Positions 9,044 through 16,903 of a stretch of DNA of 64,000 bases are shown here, one piece after another. Source of the stretch: Methanoculleus receptaculi (GTDB lineage: Archaea; Halobacteriota; Methanomicrobia; Methanomicrobiales; Methanoculleaceae); the NCBI RefSeq assembly GCF_033472595.1, contig NZ_CP137642.1:1178001-1242000 (forward strand), given 5' to 3'. The notes under the pieces are model-generated. The model did no database searches and had not been told where the DNA came from. It worked only from the letters and a program-made list of their open reading frames with translations. Every line of letters begins with the position of its first letter. Position 1 is the first letter of the stretch. Position numbers and translations under genes: made by a program.

Positions 9044-9313
9044 CTAGTAATCATTGTAAAAGATGGGGATCATACCTCTGTGGATACAATCGAGGTAGCG
9101 CGCCTGGTACTTGGAGACGTAGACGGTATAGTCACCAACCGGGATCTGCAGGTCGGTTGTTTTCGGCGGTTTGACAGATACCGGCAGGAGGATGGGTCCC
9201 CCACAGGATGTGCTCACCCTGAAATCGTGTTTCCTTCGGAGGATGTATGACCGGACATCCTCAGTTATGTATATGCCCTGTGACTGGCCTGGCTCCTCAA
9301 CGTCGCTGTGCAT
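9044..9313 (-). CDS. Small uncharacterised protein ahead of archease
   Basis: An 89-residue protein with no signal peptide or membrane segment. Residues 15-35 (IYITEDVRSYILRRKHDFRV) and the C-terminal half (PVGDYTVYVSKYQARYLDCI) look like a compact mixed alpha/beta domain. I do not recognise the family. Its stop lies 3 bp before the archease start, so the two are almost certainly cotranscribed. A role in RNA repair or in the same stress response is suggested only by position. Archaeal-like codon use and the tight spacing support a real gene. Confidence 0.62.
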   Translation of the reverse strand: MHSDVEEPGQSQGIYITEDVRSYILRRKHDFRVSTSCGGPILLPVSVKPPKTTDLQIPVGDYTVYVSKYQARYLDCIHRGMIPIFYNDY

Positions 9314-9378
9314 GATTGATCACCTATCTTGGTGTTTTGTGTAAAAAGAGGTATGGGTTTTCCTGTTTCCAGAGGGGG

Positions 9379-9693
9379 CTATGCAGTCCCCAGGACGCCT
9401 GCCACCAGGTCAACGTATTGCTCCTTCAGTTCATAGACAGAGTTCGTCCCCTCGACGTTTCGTCTCACGTGCAGGATGCCTATCCGCGATGCAATTATGC
9501 CGACCATGGATGCGATGGAGTGGTAGGTGATTGTAAAGCGTTTGCGCAGTGTCTCGTAGATCTGTGGTATGGTGAGCACCCGGACCTTCACGAAGAGACC
9601 GAGCACCTCATGCCGGAGTCCATCCCGGTCGCGTGAGAGGTAACTTTTGAGTCGCTCCTCTATCTCTTTTTTGAGCTCCGCCGGGGATCTCAT
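9379..9693 (-). CDS. DUF2551 family protein, probable winged-helix regulator
   Basis: A 104-residue protein matching the methanogen DUF2551 family. LLGLFVKV-like and LTIPQIYETLRKRFTITYHS segments read as a winged helix-turn-helix, followed by a wing-like SRIGILHVRR stretch. It is the first gene of the leftward train, preceded by a strong TATA box and a perfect inverted repeat. A likely role is transcription control, perhaps of its own operon, but no target is known. The 65-bp gap to the next gene leaves open whether it is cotranscribed with the archease-rtcB genes. Confidence 0.8.
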   Translation of the reverse strand: MRSPAELKKEIEERLKSYLSRDRDGLRHEVLGLFVKVRVLTIPQIYETLRKRFTITYHSIASMVGIIASRIGILHVRRNVEGTNSVYELKEQYVDLVAGVLGTA

Positions 9694-9712
9694 ATGTGTT
9701 TGTAATTGTGTA

Positions 9713-9726
9713 TTTTATATATATCT
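9713..9726 (-). promoter_or_regulatory. TATA-box promoter of the DUF2551 gene
   Basis: On the minus strand the stretch reads AGATATATATAAAATA, a strong archaeal TATA box. Its centre is about 27 bp before the ATG at 9693, so the message would be nearly leaderless. Confidence 0.55.
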
Positions 9727-9768
9727 TTTCATTTTATTCATTTATCGGATATTCTGACACCTGGACGA

Positions 9769-9785
9769 GAATTGTCTGACAATTC
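9769..9785. promoter_or_regulatory. Perfect 8+1+8 inverted repeat upstream of the DUF2551 promoter
   Basis: GAATTGTC-T-GACAATTC is a perfect palindrome with a one-base centre, about 45 bp upstream of the TATA box. The dyad symmetry suits a dimeric regulator such as a winged-helix protein. The position suggests an activator or looping site; the binding protein is unknown. Confidence 0.4.
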
Positions 9786-9864
9786 ATGATCATATCCGTT
9801 CTAATGACGCCGGTGCCGGCCGGGGTGGATAAGATCTTCGGGGGTTTCTCACCGGGAACCGGCT

Positions 9865-9907
9865 GAGTGGAGTCAACTTCTGGCAATCTACCGATCGGGA
9901 ATTGCCA
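9865..9907 (+). repeat. Dispersed 43-bp intergenic repeat, copy 1
   Basis: Matches 38455-38497 at 35 of 43 positions by eye, with no gaps. The shared cores are CAACTTCTGG and GGAATTGCCA. Both copies lie in long gene-free gaps, so this is probably a decayed mobile or structural element and not coding. Confidence 0.5.
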
Positions 9908-10118
9908 ATCTGTGGAACAAAGTTCCCCCTTATCTCTTGCATCCCTCCGAAATAGCGCTGCAAAAAAACCAGATGATGCCGCTGTGACCCGAAGCCTGCC
10001 GTGCCATGGAGGGATGAACGCCTTCCCTGGTTTTCTCAGAGCCCGGGCAAATCAGATCTGAAGTTTCCCGCCTTTGCGCTCCCGGCAGGTGTTCTGGCCG
10101 CTCAACAACACCATCGCT

Positions 10119-10130
10119 GAATAAATAAGA
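10119..10130 (+). promoter_or_regulatory. TATA-box promoter of the hexulose-phosphate synthase gene
   Basis: GAATAAATAAGA is centred about 26 bp before the ATG at 10151. The spacing predicts transcription starting at or very near the start codon, so a leaderless message. Confidence 0.5.
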
Positions 10131-10150
10131 TCCCTGCCATACCCTAGTGC

Positions 10151-11440
10151 ATGGCAACGCCTACTCTCCAGGTGGCGCTCGATCTCCTCGACCTCGATCG
10201 TGCGGTAGAGATCGCGGCTGAGGCTGTCCAGGGCGGTGCGGACTGGATCGAGGTCGGGACGCCCCTGATCAAGAGCGAGGGGATGCGGGCGGTGCGGACG
10301 CTCCGGGAACGCTTCCCCAACAACGAGATTGTCGCTGACATGAAGATCGCCGACACCGGGGCGATCGAGGTGGAGATGGCCGCAAAGTCCGGCGCCGGTA
10401 TCGTCTGCATCCTCGCTGACGCTGACGACGCAGTGATTGCAGAGGCTGTCCGTTCAGCCCGCAAGTACGGCGTCCGGCTCATGGCCGACCTCATCAACGT
10501 CAGCGACCCCCTTGCCAGGGCCCGTGAAGTTGCGGGGCTCGGCGTCGACTACATCAACGCCCACGTCGGTATCGATCAGCAGATGATCGGCAGATCATCA
10601 CTTGACCTCCTCCACCGCCTTACCGGCGAGGTGAACGCCCCCATCGCCGTTGCCGGGGGACTGGATGCGGGGACAGCGTCCGCAGCGGTTGCCGCCGGGG
10701 CCACGATCGTCATCGTGGGCAGCAACATCATCAAGGCCGCCGACGTGACCGCAGCGACCCGCCGGGTCAGGGAGGCAATCGACCACCCCGAGATTCGGCC
10801 GCGGGAGAAGGAGAGCCCCGATGCTGTCATCCGCCGGCTCTTTGAGGCAGTCTCTGCGCCAAACGTCACCGACGCCATGCACCGGAAGGGCGCGATGGCG
10901 GGCATAATCTCAATCTGCGGCAGGGTCAGGGCTGTCGGCCCCGCCGTCACCGTCCGGACAGTTTCTGGAGACTGGGCAAAACCTGTCGAGGCGATCGACA
11001 TCGCCAGACCCGGTGATGTGCTGGTCATCAGTAACGACGGCCGAAAGGATATCTCACCGTGGGGCGAACTTGCCACCCACTCTGCGAAGAACCGGCGTCT
11101 TGCAGGCATCGTCATAGACGGCGCCGTGCGGGACGTCGACGATATCCGCGAGATGGGTTTCCCCGTCTTTGCTACAGCAACCGTCCCGAACGCCGGGGAG
11201 CCTCTGGGTCTTGGGGAGATCAACACCGAGATCCTCTGCTGCGGTCAGGAGGTCCGGCCCGGCGACTGGATCGTCGCCGACGAGAGCGGTGTCGTGGTGG
11301 TTCCGCGGGAGCGGGCCTACGAGATCGGCCGGCGCGCGATGGAGGTCCGGAAGACTGAAGAGCGGATCCGGGAGGAGATCCGGCGCGGACGGACGCTCTC
11401 AGAGGTCTCAGAACTCCTGAAATGGGAGAAACGACGCTGA
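10151..11440 (+). CDS. Bifunctional 3-hexulose-6-phosphate synthase / RraA-like protein
   Basis: A 429-residue fusion. Residues 1 to about 210 form an orotidine-phosphate-decarboxylase-type barrel with the active-site motif ADMKIADTGAIE near residue 62 and a phosphate-binding AVAGGLDAG and VIVGSNII. This matches hexulose-6-phosphate synthase, which in archaea runs in reverse to make ribulose 5-phosphate from fructose 6-phosphate. Residues from about 225 form an RraA-like domain with GDVLVISNDG and the GIVIDGAVRDVDDI motif. RraA-like proteins are often class II aldolases and only sometimes RNase E regulators; here the role is unknown. The gene appears monocistronic, ending 43 bp before the next start. 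Confidence 0.92.
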   Translation: MATPTLQVALDLLDLDRAVEIAAEAVQGGADWIEVGTPLIKSEGMRAVRTLRERFPNNEIVADMKIADTGAIEVEMAAKSGAGIVCILADADDAVIAEAVRSARKYGVRLMADLINVSDPLARAREVAGLGVDYINAHVGIDQQMIGRSSLDLLHRLTGEVNAPIAVAGGLDAGTASAAVAAGATIVIVGSNIIKAADVTAATRRVREAIDHPEIRPREKESPDAVIRRLFEAVSAPNVTDAMHRKGAMAGIISICGRVRAVGPAVTVRTVSGDWAKPVEAIDIARPGDVLVISNDGRKDISPWGELATHSAKNRRLAGIVIDGAVRDVDDIREMGFPVFATATVPNAGEPLGLGEINTEILCCGQEVRPGDWIVADESGVVVVPRERAYEIGRRAMEVRKTEERIREEIRRGRTLSEVSELLKWEKRR

Positions 11441-11459
11441 AATGCTGGAATAACCGGGA

Positions 11460-11471
11460 TTCCCCGGGGAA
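11460..11471. promoter_or_regulatory. Perfect 12-bp palindrome before the DUF1538 operon
   Basis: TTCCCCGGGGAA lies 12 bp before the ATG at 11484, in the 43-bp gap after the hexulose-phosphate synthase gene. It could be an operator for the DUF1538-PII operon or part of a terminator hairpin. No T-tract follows. Confidence 0.3.
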
Positions 11472-11483
11472 AGTAATCCAGAT

Positions 11484-12176
11484 ATGCAGGAGTTAAGAGA
11501 CGAACTGGCCGAGGTTCTGCAGGCAGTCATCCCGATAGTCCTCGTCATCATCATCCTCGAGATCTTCGTGCTCCAGGCCTCGCCTGCCGATCTCCTCCAC
11601 TTCCTGCTCGGCAGCGGCATGGTGGTCCTGGGGATCGCGCTCTTTCTCACGGGTGTCAAGTCAGGGATCCTGCCCATGGGTGAAGCGATCGGTTCAGAAC
11701 TGCCCGCCAGAGGATCGATTACACTGATCATCATCGCGGTCTTCTTCTTCGGGTTCTTTGCCACGGTGGCGGAACCTGACGTTCGTGTCCTCACCGATAT
11801 GGTGGATACCGTCTCCGGCGGCGGGATCGCTCAGGGCCCCCTGATAGTAGTCATCGGTGTCAGCGTCGGGTTCTTTGCCACTGTGGGCGTTCTCCGGATA
11901 GTTGCGGGGGTGCCCATAGGCCACCTCTTTGCCGCCGGATACGGTCTTGTCCTCCTCCTTGCGCTCATAACCCCACCGGAGTTCCTCGCCGTCGCCTTCG
12001 ACGCAGGCGGGGTCACGACCGGACCGCTGACGGTGCCGGTAATCCTGGCGCTCGGAGCCGGGGTGAGCAGAGTCCTTGCGGGCCGATCGCCGATCACAGA
12101 CGGGTTCGGGCTGATAGGTCTGGCCTCGATCGGGCCAATACTTGGCGTCATGTCGATGGGGGTGATCTTCTTCTGA
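11484..12176 (+). CDS. DUF1538 family membrane protein, first half-gene
   Basis: A 230-residue integral membrane protein with about six to seven hydrophobic helices. Family-like motifs are FFATVAEPDVRVL near residue 92, FDAGGVTTGPLTVP near residue 172 and ITDGFGLIGLASIGPI near residue 208. Bacterial members are commonly a single long protein with two such halves; here each half has its own gene. The next gene carries the same three motifs. A PII-like regulator follows, pointing to a transporter controlled by an intracellular signal. The substrate is unknown. Confidence 0.84.
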   Translation: MQELRDELAEVLQAVIPIVLVIIILEIFVLQASPADLLHFLLGSGMVVLGIALFLTGVKSGILPMGEAIGSELPARGSITLIIIAVFFFGFFATVAEPDVRVLTDMVDTVSGGGIAQGPLIVVIGVSVGFFATVGVLRIVAGVPIGHLFAAGYGLVLLLALITPPEFLAVAFDAGGVTTGPLTVPVILALGAGVSRVLAGRSPITDGFGLIGLASIGPILGVMSMGVIFF

Positions 12177-12181
12177 TAGCA

Positions 12182-12904
12182 GTGGCGCTGCTTGAAGGGC
12201 TTGACGGAGTCATCATTGAGGTTGCACAGGCGTTGATCCCCCTGCTTGTCTTCTTCCTGGGCTTCCAGTTCTTCTACCTCAAACTCCCGCGCGGATACAT
12301 CGTAAACCTGACACGCGGTATCCTGTTTACCGCTATAGGGATGATCCTCCTTCTCCAGGGCGTCCGGGCTGCGTTCATCCCCGCGGGGCACGAGATCGGG
12401 GAGGCGCTCGCCACGCTCGAGCAGCAGTGGATCTTCCTCCCGTTCGGGTTTTTCCTGGGTTTTCTCACCACCTACGCCGAGCCCGCCGTTCGTGTCCTCT
12501 GCTACCAGGTTGAGGAGGCCTCGAGCGGTTCAATCCGGCAGTCCCTCATCCTCTACGCGCTATCTCTCGGTGTCGCCGTCTCGGTCGCGTGCGGGATGCT
12601 CCGTCTCGTCTACGGCATCTCGCTGCTCTGCTTCGTCATCCCGGGCTACGTGCTGGCCCTCATCCTCCTCCACTTCTCGGATGAGGACTTTATCGGGATC
12701 GCGTTTGATTCAGGAGGTGTCGCCACCGGCCCGATGGCGGTCACTTTCCTCCTATCCCTTGCCGTCGGGGTTGCTGCCGGGATCGAGGGGCGAGACCCTG
12801 TCGTGGACGGGTTCGGGCTGATAGCGCTGATAGCGCTTGCCCCAATCCTCTCGGTGCTGATGCTCGGCATCTTCTACAGGAGAAGAAAAGGTGAAACAAG
12901 ATGA
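12182..12904 (+). CDS. DUF1538 family membrane protein, second half-gene
   Basis: A 240-residue membrane protein paralogous to its neighbour. It has FLTTYAEPAVRVL near residue 100, FDSGGVATGPMAV near residue 175 and VVDGFGLIALIALAPI near residue 207. The GTG start lies 5 bp after the upstream stop. A two-gene heterodimer in which each half contributes one inverted repeat is a reasonable model. The stop overlaps the PII-like gene start as ATGA. The extreme C-terminus (FYRRRKGETR) is basic and probably cytoplasmic, where a PII-like protein could dock. Confidence 0.84.
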   Translation: MALLEGLDGVIIEVAQALIPLLVFFLGFQFFYLKLPRGYIVNLTRGILFTAIGMILLLQGVRAAFIPAGHEIGEALATLEQQWIFLPFGFFLGFLTTYAEPAVRVLCYQVEEASSGSIRQSLILYALSLGVAVSVACGMLRLVYGISLLCFVIPGYVLALILLHFSDEDFIGIAFDSGGVATGPMAVTFLLSLAVGVAAGIEGRDPVVDGFGLIALIALAPILSVLMLGIFYRRRKGETR

Positions 12905-13245
12905 GCAATGATTATGGTAATGAACTGATCGTCACGGTTGTAAAACGGGGCTGGTCCGAGCCTGTGCTCGAGGCGGCCCGCGGCGCCGGGGCTGAGGGAG
13001 CGACCATCATCTTTGGCCGCGGAACCGGTATTCATGAGGGAAAGACGCTTCTCGGGATCGCCATCGAGCCCGAGAAAGAGGTGATCTTGACAGTCGTCGC
13101 CGCCGAACGGACGGACGCTGTGCTCGATGCAATCATCGCCGCCGCAGAACTGGATCAACCGGGGATGGGCCTTGCATTCGTCCTTCCTATCCGGCGTGTT
13201 GCAGGGAGGGTTCACATGTTCCGCAAAAATGAGGTGGCAGAGTAG
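12901..13245 (+). CDS. PII-like nitrogen/energy-signal regulator
   Basis: A 114-residue protein with the ferredoxin-like PII fold. The elements are NELIVTVVKRGWSEPVLEAARGAG (first beta-alpha), GATIIFGRGTG (T-loop base), KEVILTVVAAERTDAVLDAI (second beta-alpha) and a C-terminal GRVHMFR. The T-loop region is short and lacks the tyrosine site of GlnB, so it is better called PII-like than GlnB. The 4-bp overlap with the DUF1538 gene suggests it gates that membrane complex, as PII proteins do with ammonium or bicarbonate transporters. The ligand is unknown. Confidence 0.84.
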   Translation: MSNDYGNELIVTVVKRGWSEPVLEAARGAGAEGATIIFGRGTGIHEGKTLLGIAIEPEKEVILTVVAAERTDAVLDAIIAAAELDQPGMGLAFVLPIRRVAGRVHMFRKNEVAE

Positions 13246-13717
13246 GGGCCGGTGGACCGGTAACTCCAGGCCGCACCCTGGTTTGATGCTGAACCTCTCC
13301 CGCGATGTATTCCTGAGGGGGATCTGCAAATCGCCGCAGACGGTCGACCGCCTGGGTGTGGAGGCAGCGATCAGGCTGTCACGGAGCGGCCTCCTAACAA
13401 AAGGTCCATTGAAATCGCGTTTCCATCCCCGATATCTCACGCACTGCCCCCGCCCCCGGGCGATGGCGGGTGTCCCGGCGAGAGAGGTTTTCAGTGAGAC
13501 GCGAGCGAGAGGGGCGGGGCGATTTCCCCTTGATACACTGCCAAGGGAGTGCATATCCGGTGTCACGGTGAGGACCTCGCTGTAAAAATCATCTCTTCCT
13601 CCCGGACAGGGCTTCCCACCACCAACTGTCACGGATTATCCCCGGGAAAAAGTTTGTGGGTTTATGCGCCGGCTCTCTTAACCCGCCGACCCCGGGTTCG
13701 TCCGTTTCAGGGTGTCT
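13246..13717. other. Convergent intergenic region with a degenerate repeat
   Basis: A 472-bp gap between two converging genes. A short hairpin (CCGGT-GG-ACCGG, 13249-13260) lies just after the PII gene stop. Around 13494-13550 the sequence resembles 35230-35334: shared ACGCGAGCGA, then CCCCTTGATACACTG followed by an AGGGAG block. No convincing protein frame is seen. Confidence 0.5.
13526..13550 (+). repeat. Degenerate intergenic element, copy 1
   Basis: Core CCCCTTGATACACTG then AGGGAG. Similar cores lie at 35306-35334 and 39097-39122, each in a long gap. The purine-rich end pairs imperfectly with the pyrimidine-rich start, giving a small hairpin. The similarity was judged by eye. Confidence 0.35.
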
Positions 13718-14152
13718 TCACGAACGGCCGGGGAGTCTCAGGAGTTCTCCGCCGTGGTCCAGTATCTTTTGGATGGCATCCTCGACCTGGTCCACGCGAA
13801 GGATCAGAACAGCCGCATCTTTACCGGAGTATGCATAGGCATACTCTATGTTGATCCCGGCATCCCCGAGCACCGAGGCTATCTCCGAGAGTCCTCCGGG
13901 CTCATCGCGCATCTTCACCCCGATGACATCGGTGAACGAGACGCGGAACCCGAGTTCGGTCAACGTTCGGTAGGCATCGTCCGGCCGGTCTACAAGCGCG
14001 CGAACGACACCGAACCCGTCCGCCTCGGCTATGCTGAACGCCAGGATGTTAATCCTGGCATCGCGCAGCGCAGCAGCAATTGCTGCAAGCCGTCCCGGCC
14101 GGTTCTCCGAGAAGACCGAGATCTGTTTGATGATATAAGGTGACTTCTCCAT
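13718..14152 (-). CDS. Tandem ACT-domain amino-acid sensor
   Basis: A 144-residue protein made of two ACT domains. The first contains ISVFSENRPGRLAAIAAALRD and INILAFSIAEADGFGVVRALVD. The second contains DEPGGLSEIASVLGDAGINIEYAYAY and AVLILRVDQVEDAIQ. The ENRPGRL and DEPGGL turns are the usual ligand-binding glycines. ACT pairs of this kind sit beside arylacetate-CoA ligases in methanogens, where they probably sense an aromatic amino acid. Its start overlaps the stop of the upstream ligase gene by one base (TAATG), so it is the third gene of a coupled trio. Confidence 0.86.
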   Translation of the reverse strand: MEKSPYIIKQISVFSENRPGRLAAIAAALRDARINILAFSIAEADGFGVVRALVDRPDDAYRTLTELGFRVSFTDVIGVKMRDEPGGLSEIASVLGDAGINIEYAYAYSGKDAAVLILRVDQVEDAIQKILDHGGELLRLPGRS

Positions 14153-15462
14153 TACAATGACCTCCTGTCTATAACTTTCCTGGATTTGCCCTCAAACCGC
14201 GGAAGAGTCCCCGGTTCGACCAGTTCAACCTCCACGCTCACGTTGAGCGAACTCTTGAGACGGTGCTCCACCTTCCTCTTGATCACCATGAGATCAGGGA
14301 TCCTGTCGGAGAATGCCTCCTCGCTCACCTCCACCCGCACGAGCATCGAGTCGAGCGCACCCTTCCGATCGACGACGATCTGGAAATGCTTCCCGACCTC
14401 GGGTATCTCAAGCAGCGTATGCTCCACCTGTGATGGGAATACGTTGATACCCCGGACGATCAGCATATCGTCAACCCTGCCGCGTATCCGACCGATACGC
14501 GGGTGTGTCCGGCCGCAGGCGCAGCGATCCGTATCGATAACTGTAAGGTCACCCGTCCGGTAGCGGACCATCGGGAGCGCCTCTTTCTGGAGCATCGTGA
14601 CGGTGAGTTCCCCCTCCTCACCGGCTTCAAGAACCTCGCCGGTCGCGGGGTCAACAACCTCCAGGAGCGCCAGGTCTCCCCAGATGTGGATCCCCTGCTG
14701 CTCGCTGCACTCCGTGAACATCGGGCCTGAGAGTTCGCTCGTCCCGTAGATGTCGTAAGCACGGATCCCGAGCCAGTCCTGGATCCGCGTTCGCATCTGC
14801 TCCGACCACGGTTCGGCGCCCAGGAAACCCATCTGGAGGTCGGTGTCGTCCCGTATCGAGATGCCCATCTTCTCCGCCACCTCACCGATGTGGAGGAGGT
14901 AGGAGGGGGTGCAGGCGATGGCGGTGACGTGGAGATCCTGCATCAGTTCCACCTGGCGCTCGGTGTTCCCGACGCTTGTCGGGAGCACCGTTGCCCCGAG
15001 ACGTTCGGCGCCGTAGTGTGCACCAAGCCCTCCGGTGAAGAGCCCGTAGCCGTAACTCACCTGAACAACGTCCCCCCGGCCAAGACCACAGGAGGAGAAC
15101 GCCCGTGCGAGAGACTCGCTCCAGTTTGCGATGTCGCGCTCTGTATACCCGACGACGGTCGGTTTTCCTGTTGTCCCGGAGGAGACATGGTACCTGACCA
15201 GTTCGCTCCGCTCGACGGCGAATATCTTATCCGGGTAACCGTCGCGCAGGTCTGACTTGTACATAAACGGAAGTTTCGCGAGATCCTCAAGATTTTTTAT
15301 ATCGTCGGGGTGGACGTCGTGCTCCTTCATCCTGCGCCGGTAGAACTCGTTAAAACTGTAGAGCCGGTATACCTGGGATTTGAGGAGCTTGAACTGGAGC
15401 CGCTGGAGTTCATCAATCGGCATCTCCTCGATCCGGGGGTTCCAGGGCGGCATCTCAGGCAT
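14152..15462 (-). CDS. paaK: Phenylacetate-CoA ligase family enzyme, copy A
   Basis: An AMP-forming acyl-CoA ligase of 436 residues. The adenylate-binding loop is YHVSSGTTGKPTVVGYT near residue 93, and AYDIYGTSELSGPMFTEC near residue 236 is the A5-like motif. MVRYRTGDLTVID near residue 303 and GRVDDMLIVRGINVFPSQ near residue 331 mark the hinge. In methanogens such enzymes activate phenyl-, indole- or hydroxyphenylacetate for reductive carboxylation to aromatic amino acids, a known salvage route. It overlaps the second ligase gene by 8 bp. The two copies differ enough for distinct substrates. Confidence 0.92.
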   Translation of the reverse strand: MPEMPPWNPRIEEMPIDELQRLQFKLLKSQVYRLYSFNEFYRRRMKEHDVHPDDIKNLEDLAKLPFMYKSDLRDGYPDKIFAVERSELVRYHVSSGTTGKPTVVGYTERDIANWSESLARAFSSCGLGRGDVVQVSYGYGLFTGGLGAHYGAERLGATVLPTSVGNTERQVELMQDLHVTAIACTPSYLLHIGEVAEKMGISIRDDTDLQMGFLGAEPWSEQMRTRIQDWLGIRAYDIYGTSELSGPMFTECSEQQGIHIWGDLALLEVVDPATGEVLEAGEEGELTVTMLQKEALPMVRYRTGDLTVIDTDRCACGRTHPRIGRIRGRVDDMLIVRGINVFPSQVEHTLLEIPEVGKHFQIVVDRKGALDSMLVRVEVSEEAFSDRIPDLMVIKRKVEHRLKSSLNVSVEVELVEPGTLPRFEGKSRKVIDRRSL

Positions 15463-16747
15463 TCCCCCGCCGGTCTATGACACGTCTTGCCTTCCCCTCG
15501 AACCGCGGCAGAGACGCCGGCTCCACCAGTCGCACCGCTGTCCGCAGCCCGAGTGTGTTCTGAAGCTCAGTCGATATCTTTTTCTGGATGCGGGCGAGGT
15601 CCTGAAGTTCGCCGGAGAACGAGACCTTGCTCATCTCTATCTCGATCGTCATCTCATCAAGATGTTTTACACGGTCGATATATACCATGAACTGATCCCC
15701 GACCTCGGGAAGGCTACGCAGTACATGCTCAATCTGGGAGGGGAAGACGTTGATCCCGCGGATGACCAGCATATCGTCGCACCTGCCGGTGATCCGCTCG
15801 ATCTTCTGGCCGCGGCCGCAGGCGCAGCCGTCCTCATCCATCAATCGAGTAATGTCGCCGGTACGGTAGCGGATGAGCGGCATCGCCTCCTTGACAAGCG
15901 GTGTGATGACAAGTTCGCCCCGCTCCCCGGGATCGAGGCGCTCCCCGGTCGCGGGGTCGATGACCTCAACCAGGTAAGAGTCGTGCCAGATATGGAGCCC
16001 GTCCCTCTCCGGGCACTCAAACGCCACACCGGGTCCGTACATCTCCGAGAGCCCGTAACTGTCGTAGGCTTTCAGCCCAAGACGGCGTTCGAGCTCGCCC
16101 CTCATGCTCTCTGACCAGGGTTCAGCCCCGAATATTCCTGTTTTGAGGGTATCCAGGCTCTTTCCCATCGATTCTGCCACCTCAGCGAGATGGAGGGCGT
16201 AACTGGGGGTGCAGTGGATGGCGGTCACCCCGAAGTCCTCGATCATCTCGATCTGGCGGCGGGTGTTCCCGGTTGCGCTCGGGATCACGGTCATCCCGAT
16301 CTTCTCGGCGCCGTAGTGGAACCCGAGCCCTCCTGTGAAAAGCCCGTAATTGACAGCGTTCTGAAAGATGTCGTCTTCTCCAAGCCCGATCATCGTCATG
16401 TTTCGCGCGATCAGTTCCGACCAGTTCTCCAGATCCTGCCGGGTGTAGCCGACAACAGTCGGTTTCCCGGTCGTCCCGGATGTGGTGTGGATCCGGACAA
16501 CCTCTTTCAGGGGGACGGCAAAGAGCCCGAACGGGTATCCGGCCTGGAGATCCTTTTTTGTGGTGAAAGGAAGTCTTTCCACGTCCTCAAGCGTCTTTAT
16601 GTCGTCAGGCGAGACGCCAGCCTCTTTCATCCTTCTCTGGTATAGTCCGGTCTTCCCGGCCTGGTGCAGTGACCACTTCAGCCGTTTAATCTGGAGATCC
16701 GCAAGTTCGTCGCCCCGGATCGTCTCCATCGCCCTGTTCCAGAACAT
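15455..16747 (-). CDS. paaK: Phenylacetate-CoA ligase family enzyme, copy B
   Basis: A 430-residue acyl-CoA ligase and the first gene of the ligase-ligase-ACT trio. It shows IHTTSGTTGKPTVVGYT, AYDSYGLSEMYGPGVAFEC, LIRYRTGDITRLMDEDGCACG and GRCDDMLVIRGINVFPSQ. I chose the ATG at 16747 (MFWNRAMETI), the usual family N-terminus; an ATG at 16795 would add 16 residues without family resemblance. A cysteine pair in CACGRGQ suggests the small structural loop common to this family. The likely role is activation of an arylacetate for aromatic amino acid synthesis from external acids. Confidence 0.92.
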   Translation of the reverse strand: MFWNRAMETIRGDELADLQIKRLKWSLHQAGKTGLYQRRMKEAGVSPDDIKTLEDVERLPFTTKKDLQAGYPFGLFAVPLKEVVRIHTTSGTTGKPTVVGYTRQDLENWSELIARNMTMIGLGEDDIFQNAVNYGLFTGGLGFHYGAEKIGMTVIPSATGNTRRQIEMIEDFGVTAIHCTPSYALHLAEVAESMGKSLDTLKTGIFGAEPWSESMRGELERRLGLKAYDSYGLSEMYGPGVAFECPERDGLHIWHDSYLVEVIDPATGERLDPGERGELVITPLVKEAMPLIRYRTGDITRLMDEDGCACGRGQKIERITGRCDDMLVIRGINVFPSQIEHVLRSLPEVGDQFMVYIDRVKHLDEMTIEIEMSKVSFSGELQDLARIQKKISTELQNTLGLRTAVRLVEPASLPRFEGKARRVIDRRGNA

Positions 16748-16903
16748 AGTTGGTATCCCATCGGTCTTTTGCCGGCAGAAGGGGCTCTCTCCCATCTACC
16801 GGCGGCGCTACTCCCCGGCGGGATGCCAGAGCCGCACCGCCGGGCGCAGTCTCTCTTTTAGGTTTGGGGGCAGTGCGGAAAAGGTTTGTCAATGGATGGC
16901 ACG

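Larger units (their letters stand above)
9694..10150. other. Intergenic region between divergent genes
   Basis: This 457-bp gap separates the leftward DUF2551 train from the rightward hexulose-phosphate synthase gene. It holds the two TATA boxes, the perfect inverted repeat at 9769-9785 and one copy of a dispersed 43-bp repeat at 9865-9907. I see no convincing coding frame in it. Confidence 0.6.
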
